A stretch of DNA of 64,000 bases from Zingiber officinale (lineage: Eukaryota; Streptophyta; Magnoliopsida; Zingiberales; Zingiberaceae), in assembly GCF_018446385.1 (NCBI RefSeq), contig NC_055991.1, positions 115,425,794 through 115,489,793 of the forward strand, given 5' to 3'. A program made the translations under genes and the position numbers. Below are positions 23,702 through 35,075 of the stretch, piece by piece (the stretch's first letter is position 1; each line of letters starts with the position of its first letter). A model generated the notes under the pieces. It was not told the origin of the DNA and did no database searches. It saw only the letters and a program-made list of their open reading frames with translations.

Positions 23702-24470
23702 AGGGCTTCAACCTTCAATTTTTTCTTCATCCTCTAGCTCGTTGCTCTCTTGGTGATTAATCTAATGAAAAGTTACATCGCTTTGATATGACTTGTTAGA
23801 ACACTTTGAGAGCTAGAGGGGGTGATTAACTCCAATCGCTACGTTGATAATGATTTACAGCGGAAAACTTGAAGCAATGCTAACACCCTTAATTTTACTT
23901 GATATCCACCTCTTTGAGGTGACTAATCCAAGGATCCACTCTCCTCACTCATAGTACACTATGAAAATCTTCTTCTAAGAGGTGGAGAAGTCTCATACAA
24001 GCAAATACGAGAAATATAACTAGAAATGCAACAAGAACAAGGAAATAAATACAATAATGACGGATCTTTGCTCTTGATCTCTTGTTGTTTTGGATTGACT
24101 TTTGATGTTTGGAAAGTACAACAACATTTGTCTCTAAAACACTTCAAGAACTGGTGGAGGGGTAGCAGAGAAGAAGACCCTTTTTTATCTGAATCCTTCA
24201 AACGCTTTATATCTCACGGATTAGGGTGCCCAATCAATTTCCCTTACCCTCAATCGATTACCACATCAAATCCAATCAAATCCAACCATCCAAACCTCGT
24301 AATGGCTCTTTTCTACTTTTCCCAAACGATTATGCGAGTTCAATCGATCACTTGATCGATTTAGAAGCTCACTATTTGTCGCAAACTTCTTCTCTCAATC
24401 AATTATGCGACTTCAATCAATCACCCAATCGATTACGTAACATCAATCAATCACCCGATCGATTCAGAAG

Positions 24471-24877
24471 TGTTAGAATTTGAGGGATGTCCTAAGGCAA
24501 TCGCCTTACATTTTTTTTCTATTTATTTGATAAGTATAGATTCACTATTTGAGTGCATATTATACGTTTGATTGTCTTAAACTCATTTACTGAATGTCTA
24601 TAATATAATTCATAGCATGAGAGAATTTATGATTGGATCGCAACTAGTGATTATCTCTACATGTGCAATTATGAATATATTGAAATCTCCCTAGTCGTCG
24701 AATTGGTGTATTCAGACACTATTAATTCTGTAAGACTACCTTGGGTTATACTCCTTGGTTTGGTCAAGCAGCTATTTTCTCACTGGCTGAAGATACTGGG
24801 ATGTCGAGAGTTAAACGTGGATGATGATTATGGTAACTAATTCATTGGAGTGACTCGCTGTAAGACTTCATATAGTT

Positions 24878-24948
<71 letters not shown>

Positions 24949-26377
24949 TCTTACTGCAGCACAAGTGCAAGTTTCCTTCGACTTGAGGTATACAAGTCAT
25001 CTTAGTCATGGAGACTTATACTTTGACATCTTAAGCAAGCATCTCATTGAGGTGTGGACCCGGGATGATTGGGTATAAGTTGAAGTGTCCGAAGGTGTTT
25101 GGATAGCCCACAGAAGATTTACTGCTCCTTGTGAGGAGACGTATATCCTATAGTCATCGTTAGGATTATTACTCAAAGTCTTTGGTCAAAGCATCACATG
25201 TTAAGAGTGTGAGACTCTTGTACACATGTACGAGTAATTTGAATCCGTAAAATGAGGAAGTATTACTTGGGCTAGATGTAACGTAGTCAGCCTAGTGGGG
25301 ACAAGACACATAGACCATGTCCTAAACCAAGTGGATATAAGATGAGTGAAAGGAACGAGGCACGACTCACTGCAGCTGCTAAAGGGTTTAGAATTAATTA
25401 TAAGATCAACTATGATTTTTTGGCTAATTGGGGATCATGATGTACTACTAGGTACCACTCATGATCGTTCTATAATTAAGTAGTTAATTATGGATGTCCA
25501 AGATAAACTAGGAATCTATTGAGTTACACGTACTAACGAGTCTCTAAAAAGACGTAAAATAAGTTAAAGAATAGGATTCTTAGATCAAGAGATAAATGTT
25601 TAGTTGGACCATACATAAGATAAATATGAAAATATTTGTCGCAATGGAAGCACGGATGAGCCACATCTCTTATGGAAGAGTTGGGTCATATTTGGTTTAA
25701 TCATAAATTAGTCATGAACCAACTTGATTTAGTTTTGAACCAAACCAAGGGGTTAATGGGTTAATTTTTGGTTAAGGGATAATGGGTTGGATTTGGAATT
25801 TCTAATCTAACTCATTAATGAGGGCTATATATTGATATGGTTGAGAGAAAATTATACACATGAGATCATTAATTGGCTTGTAAGGTTTTTAGAAAACTTT
25901 AACCCAATTTCTCTTCTCCTCTCCCTCTCCCCTCTCTCTTTGTTGCCACTAACAAGGGGAAGCCTTTCGCCTTGTTGTCATGACCACCACAAGGGAGAAA
26001 ACTCTTCCTTGTGTGCTTCTCTTCCTCTTCCTCTTCCTCTTGATCCCTCTTCTTCGCTCGTGGATAGTAACTTCCGAAGGAGAGACTTGCACTCAAGGAG
26101 TTGTCTTGAGGAGCTTAGCGTAGATACGAATAGAGGCGAGGTTCGACAACGTCACTACAGTTGATGTCCTTCTTGTTATAGGTCATCCGTAAGGTGCACC
26201 TAGCAAAAATTTACTTTTCATAAATATGTAATTATACGATCATGTTTGGCATATTGTATCTTTGTATGCGTGTGATGCATCTGATGTAATAATTTAGAAA
26301 TTATTATTGTTTTGTTTTCTGCTCTGCATATTTATAAAACGTGTTTTAGCACACACCGCATCGGACATATCCCAACA
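24471..26377 (+). mobile_element. solo LTR, 1907 bp
   Basis: Begins TGTTAGAATTTGAGG and ends CATATCCCAACA, flanked by AGAAG on both sides (24466-24470 and 26378-26382). It contains a (TA)n run (about 24882-24943), a TATA box (25826-25832) and a pyrimidine-rich downstream part, which gives a plus orientation. No internal domain is attached, as expected after LTR-LTR recombination. The open frame 25832-26164 starts in the TATA box and is not a gene. Confidence 0.88.
24882..24943. repeat. (TA)n microsatellite in solo LTR
   Basis: Alternating T and A for about 60 bases. Confidence 0.95.
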
Positions 26378-27423
26378 AGAAGCCCATTGTTTGTCGCGAA
26401 CTTCTTCTCTCAATTGATTACCTAATCGATTGGGAAACCTACTATCTGTGGCTAAGAAACGCTCCCAATCAATTACATGACTTCAATCAATCACCTGATC
26501 GATTTAGAAGCTCACTGTTTATCGCAAACTTCTTCTCTCAATCAATTACATGACTTCAATCAATCACCTAATCGATCATCCAATCGATTCAGAAGTCCAC
26601 TGTTTGTCGTGAACTTCTTCTCTCAATTGATTACCTAATTGATCAAGAAACCTACTATTTGTCGCTAAGAAATGCTCCCAATCGATTACCTGATCAATTG
26701 GCATGGTCCTTGATCGATTACCCAATCTATCCAAACACCTTCTATTTCATGAAGAGAGGCTCCCAATCGATCACCTAATCGATTGGCTTTGTACCAATCG
26801 ATTATCTAATTGATTACCCAACCCTAACTTGTTTAATCCAAGTCTAGGGTTTCTTTGCCCAACCTCCGGTCAACAGTGACATGTTGAGACTTCTTCAGCA
26901 AGTGTTCGATTAATCTTTTAACCCACTTAGACTTTCTCTTGTGCCAACTTCCCATTGAACTTCCAATCACCAAATGTGATCCTTCTTAATCCACTTGGTT
27001 TGTCCTTTTGCCTAACCGTAGTTAGGACTTTCTTTTTGCCAGCGTGCGGTCCTCCTTGATTCACTTGGACTTTCTTTTGCCTAACCTTAGTTAGGTATTT
27101 CCTTTGTCAACGTGTGATTCTTCCTGACCCACTTGGACTTTCCTTTGCCTACTGCAGTTAGGATTTTCCTTTGTCAACGTGCAATCCTCTCTGACCCACT
27201 TGGACTTTCTTTTATGTAATTGCAGTTAGGTCTTTCCTTTACCAACGTGCGGTCTTCCTTAATCCACTTGGACTTTCTTTTACCTATATCATCAACTATC
27301 TGGTCAACCATGACCTACTTGACCTCTTCTTCACATATTGTCCAAATATCGAAACTCAAGCTTGAACCCACTCAAGCTTAATCAATCTTTATCGAGAACG
27401 ATTATACCAACAACCACCCAACA

Positions 27424-27525
27424 GTTTCATCTGAAATTAACTAATAGTTCTAGAGAACGTAGAATCATTTCAATCAAAATTAATATTTTCTTGAAAGTAT
27501 GATATATTCATACCCTAAATGTGAT
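27424..27525. other. short host interval between two elements
   Basis: About 100 bp between the GTTTC duplication and the hAT element. AT-rich, no feature. 27518-27525 is the left copy of the hAT target duplication AATGTGAT. Confidence 0.7.
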
Positions 27526-29097
27526 TAGGAATGGCAATGGGGCGGGGCAGGGTGATGCAGGGGCGGGTTTGTCATTCCCATCCCCGCCCCCGAATTTTAT
27601 CCCCGTCCCCATATCCGATTTTTCCTAATCGGGGAATCCCCGACCCCGCGGGGATTAAATCCCCATCCCCGATTTTAGAAAAAAAAAATTATATATCAAC
27701 TCATTTTAAATAATATAACAATATAATAGATTCTCAAAACACCGATTACAATAATATAACAATACCATCCTTTTTCATACCAACATGAGTTTAATTATTT
27801 AATTTGTCAAATAAAGCTAATGAAATAGTATATTGATGTTTACAAAAAAAGACTAATATTCCAGAATTTAAGAAGCAAAATCCACCATCAATAAACAAAC
27901 CGATGAAGGTCCAAACAATGCATATACATCAGGTGCAAAATGCATAGCATTGCCAAGCCTCAGGGATCAATACAACAAACCTAGGTGGCAGGTGATTACC
28001 ATTCAGCTTTCTTAGGTTCCATACGCACTACTTCCATAAAACCAGTAAGTGCTTATTTAGGATCAGTTTCCACTAAACCTGTAAAATAAATGCTACATGT
28101 AAAGTCTATTCCAGCAAAGTGCTCATATCAAACACACAAAATTGCAGTGGAATTGTACAAGGAATGCACAGATCATAGTAGATAAAAAAAATAACATGGA
28201 GAGACCATAAAAGAAAATAAAAATTACTTCTCAAGTAGTCGACTCCTCGAGTTGAATTTTTGTAAATGATAAGTGGCAAGCTAAGTGAAGCCAAGTAGAA
28301 TAGTAGACCAAAAGAAAAGGTTGAAGGAGGGGCATATGCCTCAAGCATTTGACTCTAGAATAAAAAACTTGTGAATGTAAAAGGATACTAAACTGTGAAT
28401 CCCAGAAGCTGTCATTGATGTTAACAAGCCAACCATTCATGAATCCAAACCAAGAAAAGTTTTTCAAACAATAAATGCAGACAACAATTGAATAAAATAG
28501 GAACTGATAAAGTGACGCCAACAATATAAATAAAAATAAATCTGTCTAAGTCATGTAAAATTGTTTATCAAACCCACAAGAGAGAATCTATTACTTAAAG
28601 TAGCAAGATCTTTTAATTACATAAATAGGTTTAACCAACTCAATCATCCATATGCATTATGCAACACAAAGCCAACATGAATAGCTAGTTAACATCAAAT
28701 AATACTGAAATTCTCCTTTTATAATAAAAAAAGTCCAATCCACACTCTATTTCATTAGCTTTGGCATGTCACTAATGCATAAATTACAATGATGCAAGTC
28801 AATCACATTTTTTATAGATGTAGAATGATAGATGCAGAATCATAGACAATGATGCAAGTCAATCACATTTATACACTGCCCAAATTGAAGAAATTACAAA
28901 TACATAATGAAAATCAATTCAGGTATCAATAAAAGAGTGACAAGAAGATCACCAATAAAATTCAAGAAAAAAAATGGAAACAGTGGCTCACCCTAGGCGA
29001 AGGCAAGCCAGACTGCCAAAACATTTGCACTGCTCTCTCCAACTTATTCCTTGCCTTCTCATTTTCTAAAGGCATGTAAACAATATTGCAAATATTG

Positions 29098-31704
29098 TGT
29101 TAGGATGTATACTAAAAGCCTAGCTTTTGGTATAAACATTTATCTAGAAATAAGAATCACATTGGTCAAAAACCTACATTTATTTGTTAAATGTAATTTG
29201 TTCAATTAATTTATATAGTAGACAACATGGTGTGTGGTGTCACACACAGAAGATCATGTTGTCGGTTCTTTATAAATTATAAACAGTTGCTCGCGACTAA
29301 AATGGAAAGGAACAAACCGTTGAAGTAGTCGTAGTGTAATTAAGTATTAGTTTATCTTAACTAATAAATTACACTGATACACTCCAAGTGTATTGAGTAG
29401 GACCATTTTAGGTAAGTTCTTTTTGTACTGACTTTATAAAAGAACTAGACCTTAGTTATTATGGAAGTGTGTGCTCTTAATCCTAATATAATAACAAGCA
29501 CATATATTTGATATTTATTTCTTTAATTTATCAATGGGTGAGATTTAGTTCGATAAATCAATAAGCCCGATAAGTTGGGAAATGATATCACTTATAGTGT
29601 GTGTTGTTGATTATAGAAGGAAGCTGTGTCCTAGTGATCTAGGTTGAGAATGACCCCAAGAGGAGCTCATAAGGATTGTCATGTTAAACCCTGCAGGTGG
29701 ACTTAGTCCGACATGACGATAAGGTTGAGTGGTACTACTCTTAGACTAAGATATTAATTAAGTGAATTGTCAGTAACTCATTTAATTAGTGGACATTCAT
29801 TATCTTAAACACAGGGAGACTAACACACTCATAATAAGAAGGAGCCCAAAATGTAATTTGGGATTGGTGCGGTAGTTCAATAATAATTCTTTAGTGGTAT
29901 GAATTATTATTGATGAAGTTAAGTTGTGTGTTCGGGGCGAACATGGGAAGCTTAATTTCATCGGGAGACCAAAACCAATTCCTCCTCTCGGTGCCTATCG
30001 TTGCCTCTTGTATATAGAGATTTATACCCACCACATACCCACCTTCTTACCCATCCTAATGGGGCCGGCCAAGCTAGCTTGGAACCCAAGCTAGGGCCGG
30101 CCAAGACCAAGTGGATGAGCCAAGTTGGTGGTCGGCCAAAGCTTGGGTCCCAAGCTTAGGTGGCCGGCCACTAGAAAATTAAAAGGAATTTTTATTAAAA
30201 TTATTTCTTATGTGGATATCATGGTTTTAAAAGAGAGTTTAAAATTTAAATCTTTCCTTTTATAGCTTTCTACAAAAGATTAAGAAAAGATTTGAAATCT
30301 TTCCTTATTTGTAGATTGAAAGGAGATTTTAATTTTGAGAAAACTTTCCTTTTTAACCATGTTCATGATTTAAAAGAAAGTTTAAAAATTAAATATTCTT
30401 TTTTAGTAGTTTCTACAAAAGATTAAGAAAAGATTTGATATATTTCCTTATTTGTAGATTGAAAAGAGATTTTAATATTTAGAGATAACTTTCCTTTTTG
30501 GAAATTATCCACATGTTTAAAAGAAAGATTTTAATTGATAAAATTTCCTTTTTACTAACCAATCATGAAGGGATTAAAATTATTGAAATTTTTTTATAAA
30601 TTTCTGGAAACAAATTAGGGAGTTTTTATTCTTGTGAATAAAAAAAAACTTTCCTTGCTTTAGGGAGAAAGTGGTCGGCCATTGAAATTGAGAAAAGAAA
30701 TTTGATTTTAATTAATTAAAATTTTCCTCTTCATGGAAAAAGAATTAAGGAAGCTATTATTTAAATTTCCTTATTTGCCAAGACCAAGGATTATAAAAGA
30801 GGGGGTAGAGGTGCCTTCATGGCTAATGACTCTATTCTTTTCTTCCTTGGTGTGGTCGGCCCTAGGGTCTCCTCTTCTCCTTCTTTTCTCTTCCTCCTTT
30901 GTGGCCGGCGGCATCAACTTAAGGGAAGTCCATGGTGGCCGGTTCTAGCTAGGAGAAGAAGGAGAGAAAGAAGGCTTCGTTTCTAGCATCCCTTGGAGCT
31001 TGGTGGTGGTGGCCGGACCTTTACTTCTCATGGAGAATTAATGGTGGCCGAATCTAGCTTGGAGAAGAAGGAGCTTGGTGGTTCTCGTCTCGGAAGATCG
31101 TTGCTCACACAACGCCCGAGATAAGAAGAGGAATACGGTAGAAGATCAAGAGGTCATTAAAGTTTACAAAGGAAGGTATAATTAGTAATTAATTTCCGCA
31201 TCATACTAGTTGTATTTCTTTGTATGAATTCCAAACACAAGAGGCATTAGATCTAGTTTTTTGAATTAGTTTTTCGAGTTTGTGTTTTCTTCTTTTTCGA
31301 ATTTGTGATTCGATTGTTCTTTTTGGTTAACCTAGAGTTATTTAAGGAAATTAAATATTAGCTTTCCTTAAAAGGCTTTGTCTAGGCGGTGGTGGTTGCT
31401 CCCATATCCAAGAAGGCCATGTGCCTCGCCATGCAATCCTGGAAGCTAATTTTGGAAATTAATATTTAATGAAATTAATAACATAGGTGGATTTGAATCA
31501 ATAGTGTTAAGTTCCACTTGTGATTCAAATCTAAACCACTAAGAACAGATAAGTTAAATTTGGAATCAATGATGTTAAGTTCCGTCTGCGATTCCTAATT
31601 TAACTTCTAAAGAACACAATAGGTTATTTAAGGAAAGGTTCGACACTTGTACAAAAAAAATTTTGTATAGTGGAACCGGTATGTTTTCCTAGGACTAACC
31701 AACA
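29098..31704 (+). mobile_element. solo LTR (copia family of 9819-19673), 2607 bp
   Basis: TGTTAGGATGTATACTAAAA to AGGACTAACCAACA with the target duplication TATTG on each side (29093-29097 and 31705-31709). It aligns end to end with the reverse complement of 9819-12476. TATA box at 30792-30799. The open frame 30733-30948 overlaps the TATA box and is treated as chance. Confidence 0.92.
30792..30799 (+). promoter_or_regulatory. LTR TATA box
   Basis: TATAAAAG followed by AGGGGG, the same context as in the other LTRs of this family. Confidence 0.7.
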
Positions 31705-32588
31705 TATTGATCACTCAAAATTGTGACCATGATAGAGCAGCCATGGAGCTAAAACTAATAGCAGATTTGATAAAGAATAGAACAACTAATCAGTATTAGA
31801 GAATTAAAGATAGTAGAAATAAGAAATTTGTATTTGTTAGTTAGATCCATTAATACTAGGCAATAATCTCAAAAACAATTAGAAAGCAATTCTAAGTTCT
31901 AACATATTAGAATTATTTCCTGAATGAAGCCGATAGAATGAAACTCCAAGTGTCTTATATAACCAAACATGAGATATCTATTTCTTCAATGATCAGATAT
32001 GCTTGGTTTGCAAGAATTATATAAGTAATAGGGAACAATATCTAAGAGATTAAGTTGTTATCATAATATAATCCTGAAATTGATAAAAAGGGGAGCAATT
32101 CCACATATCAGATATCTGTTATGTAAAAGATCAAATATGGAACAGTTACTATACGAATCAATGAGAAAATTAACAACCTTTTGTATTTGTTATGGACAAG
32201 TATAATCAGAGGATTAAATTTATCACATTGTCCAACAGAAGCAAATAACAAAAACTATAATTGCAGTCATACAAAATTATCACATAAGCAAATAGATAAA
32301 AAGACATATAGAGTGTGACCATCACATTAAATTCTAACATTCTATGGAGTTGCTGTCTGTGACTGTGCGTGAGCATGACTCCGGCTCCTACAAAATAATA
32401 AAACATATAGAAAAAAATATTAATTAAATTTAAAACACTTTAATACAATAATAAAAATAACTTACCTCAATATCAGCATCATTGTCAAACTTTTGATCAT
32501 TTGAAATTAAAGAATCTAATAAGAAAAAATAAATAACAAATATTTTAATGAAAAACAATAAAGAAATAGAAACAATTTCATTTGAAAA

Positions 32589-34697
32589 CTATTTAATACC
32601 TTGAATTTTACTCCATAACCAATCTCGAGCACACATCAAAGTCTCAACAGTTTTAGAATGAAGTTTACTATGGTGAGCATTTAAAACTCTCCCACTAGTA
32701 CTAAATGTTGATTCAAAAGCAACAGTCATCACGGGAATGGCAAACACATCCTTAGCAATATCATGCAAAATGGGATATTTGATCTCATTTGTCTTCCACC
32801 AACATAAGATATCAAACTCACTTGTTCTTGGCAACAGAGACTCTTCTAAATAATAATCCAAATCTGACTTATGTTCAGTACTAGTATTAGAATCCATGAA
32901 CAGCTCAAATTTATCAGCATAACTACCACGCTTAGGAAGTGGAGGCCTTAAAGTAGAAGATTGTGAATTTTTCACTTTCTGCGATTGTTTGGATTTCTTC
33001 TCATACTCTTCAACTACGTCACACAACTTTTTCTTTAGTTTTTCAATCTCATAGGGAGACATATCACCATAAACAAGAGGATAATATAATTGAATTGTCT
33101 TCATCTTGTACCTCGGATCTAAAATACTCCCAATTTCCAATAAACAATTCATTACGTCCCAATACTTTTCAAATTTTACTTTCATATTTGTTGCCATTGT
33201 TTTCACCAAATTATCAGCCAAGAGAAGCCAATCACCAATTGCCAACTTAATATCGCAAATAGTTGAGAAGAAAAGATTTATAGTGGGATACCTGGTCCCC
33301 GAAAATAACTCTGTGGCATCAAAAAATATCTCCAATTTAGAATAAATACCTCTCACTTTTGACCAATCTTGTTGTGTAGGAACTCTTTTATATAAAGTCT
33401 CACGTTGTTTCAAACGAGCAAGCATAGCTTCATATTCCAATGCAGTGTTAAGCATTAAATATGTAGAGTTCCATCGTGTTTTGCAATCAAGTTCTAGTTT
33501 CTTTGTGATTGGAACCTTCAATTGTCGAGTTGTTTCAATAAATTTTTCATCTATTTTTGGTGTTACTGTCCAAAATGCGACACTATAATGAATTGTTTCA
33601 ATGATATCACTGATTAATTCTAGTACATCCCTCACAACCAAATTCAAAATATAGGCACAACACCGCATGTGAAATAATTTTCTTCTAAGATAAGTGAACT
33701 CGGAGGAAGCATGTCCAGAATAAGCTCAATCATAGCATCATTAGTTGTGCAATTATCAACGATTAAAGTAGATAACTTACGATCCAAGTTCCAATCCAAG
33801 AGGCAATCAACAAGTGCATTTGCGAGGACCTCAGCAGTATGTGGACACAGCACATATATAAACCTAGTAAAAAAATATATAATATATTGTAATGATAATA
33901 GTAATAGTATTAATGGTAAACGCAAGTATAAAGTTTAAAGAGAAAAAAATTTACCTGATAAGCCGACTTTGTAATTTCCATGAAGCATCGATGAAGTGTG
34001 AAGTGATGGACATGAACCCTCTTTTTTTATTACTTGTCATCCACATATCATTTGTCAACACAATCCGACTAGCATTTGAGTCTAATAATTTCATTGTTTT
34101 ATTTCTTTTATACTCAAATATCTTCATGATGTCAGTCTTGATTGTGTTCCGAGAAACAACTTTAAATATTGGTTGCAATGCATGAGAGTACCTTCTAAAG
34201 CCAACATGATCAACCATAGATAACGGGTACTCATGCAATATAATTATATTTGCAAGCTCTGTCTTTGCTTGATCTTGGTTGACAAGGTATGCCCTAAGCT
34301 GCGTTGTCCCATCATTGGATTTTGTTGGCTGCAATAGAGATTGTTGTATGGTCTTCTATTTTTTGTGCAAACATGTTTTCATGTGGTCAAGTAAATACTT
34401 GGTACCATTCTTAGTATCACCACCTAAGGTCTTCTTACAATCATTGCAGACCGCTTTCCATTTTCCTTCAATTAATTTTTTCTCGAAATGATCCCATGCA
34501 ATAGATCTAAATTTTCTTTTATTTTCACCATTTGTACCCGAAATTTCAACATCTAAAGTGTTATTTACAGTTGCTTCATTTGCCTCGATTGGAACACTAT
34601 CATTTTGCAAATGTGATTCAGTCGCTACATGAACTTCACTTCCCATAGTTGGAGTAGTTTGCATAGCACCCTCAACCTCGTTATCATTATTTTCCAT
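32589..34697 (-). pseudogene. hAT transposase with BED zinc finger, two exons, one stop and one frameshift
   Basis: The enzyme that cuts and pastes the surrounding hAT element. Exon 1 (34697-33955) starts MENNDNEVEG and holds a BED-type zinc finger (WDHFEKKLIEGKWKAVCNDC then LLDHMKTC) near residues 68-112. One in-frame TAG lies at 34356-34358, then the core begins (NDMWMTSNKKRGFMSIT). A 91 bp intron with GT..AG ends (33954-33864) restores the frame across an arginine codon. Exon 2 continues LCPHTAEVLANALVDCLL and, after a frame change near 33670-33710, MRCCAYILNLVVRDVLEL (from 33668) through to the hAT dimerisation tail (FDILCWWKTNEIKYPIL, ESTFSTSGRVLNAHHSKL) and a stop at 32589. Apart from the two lesions it is full length, so the element was autonomous until recently. 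Confidence 0.88.
33864..33954 (-). other. intron of hAT transposase (91 bp)
   Basis: Donor CAG|GTAAAT and acceptor TTTACTAG|G on the minus strand. Joining them gives a phase-2 junction that reads through in the conserved order, so it is likely real. Confidence 0.75.
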
Positions 34698-35070
34698 CTG
34701 AAAGGATATATCATAATATCAAAAATCATATTCTACTCATCCACATAATCCCTACATTAACAAAACAAGGTAATGTTATAGATGAGTTTTTTTTAGGAAC
34801 ATACTTTTAAAGAAAAGTCTTCGTAATTGATTAATATCCTTAATCATTATAAAAGCAGCACAATCTTAATCTATCAGAGAGTATATATCCTTAATTAATT
34901 GTCTTCTTTTATCAAACAAGTAAAAGAGAAAAAAAGACATCACTATCTCTGCCAGGCTTGTTTGCGTTCCTAGCTGTGAAAGTGGTTGAGCTACTAAAAT
35001 TTGAATAAATAAAGTTTAGCATAACCATCAATATCATGTTTTTATGCCAAAGCAACATGGATTGATGATT
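34698..35070. other. upstream region of hAT transposase
   Basis: AT-rich leader between the transposase start and the second solo LTR. No gene. The GC-rich part at about 38020-38240 within the same element may be the original promoter, now displaced by the inserted LTR. Confidence 0.4.
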
Positions 35071-35075
35071 TGATT

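Larger units (their letters stand above)
8744..27423 (-). mobile_element. Sirevirus-like Ty1/copia element, gag-only, carrying nested insertions
   Basis: A minus-strand LTR element flanked by the 5 bp duplication GTTTC. The left LTR (its 3' LTR) runs 8744-20249 and is interrupted by a complete copia element and a MITE. The right LTR (its 5' LTR) runs 23794-27423 and is interrupted by a solo LTR. The interior (20250-23793) is only about 3.5 kb. Next to the left LTR, the minus strand has the polypurine tract AAATGGGGAGAT, of the type known from Sireviruses. Next to the right LTR is a degraded primer site (rc of GCTTTGATATGA). Only gag fragments are recognisable, with no integrase or RT, so it is a deletion derivative that would need a helper. 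Confidence 0.82.
23794..27423 (-). repeat. right (5') LTR of the Sirevirus-like element, interrupted by a solo LTR
   Basis: Starts TGTTAGAACACTTTGAG and ends CACCCAACA; without the nested solo LTR (24471-26377 plus 5 bp) it is about 1.7 kb. It shares with 8744-20249 the AATCGATT-rich zone (24230-24470 and 26400-26830) and the ~75 bp tandem repeat (about 26930-27290). The flanking base run 27424-27428 is GTTTC, matching 8739-8743. Confidence 0.82.

Noticed and set aside
25832..26164. 110-residue open frame
   Set aside because: It starts inside the LTR TATA box and covers a pyrimidine-rich leader; not a gene.
28106..28524. Hydrophobic minus-strand open frames inside the hAT element
   Set aside because: Phe/Leu/Tyr-rich products typical of AT-rich DNA; no conserved motif and not needed by hAT elements.
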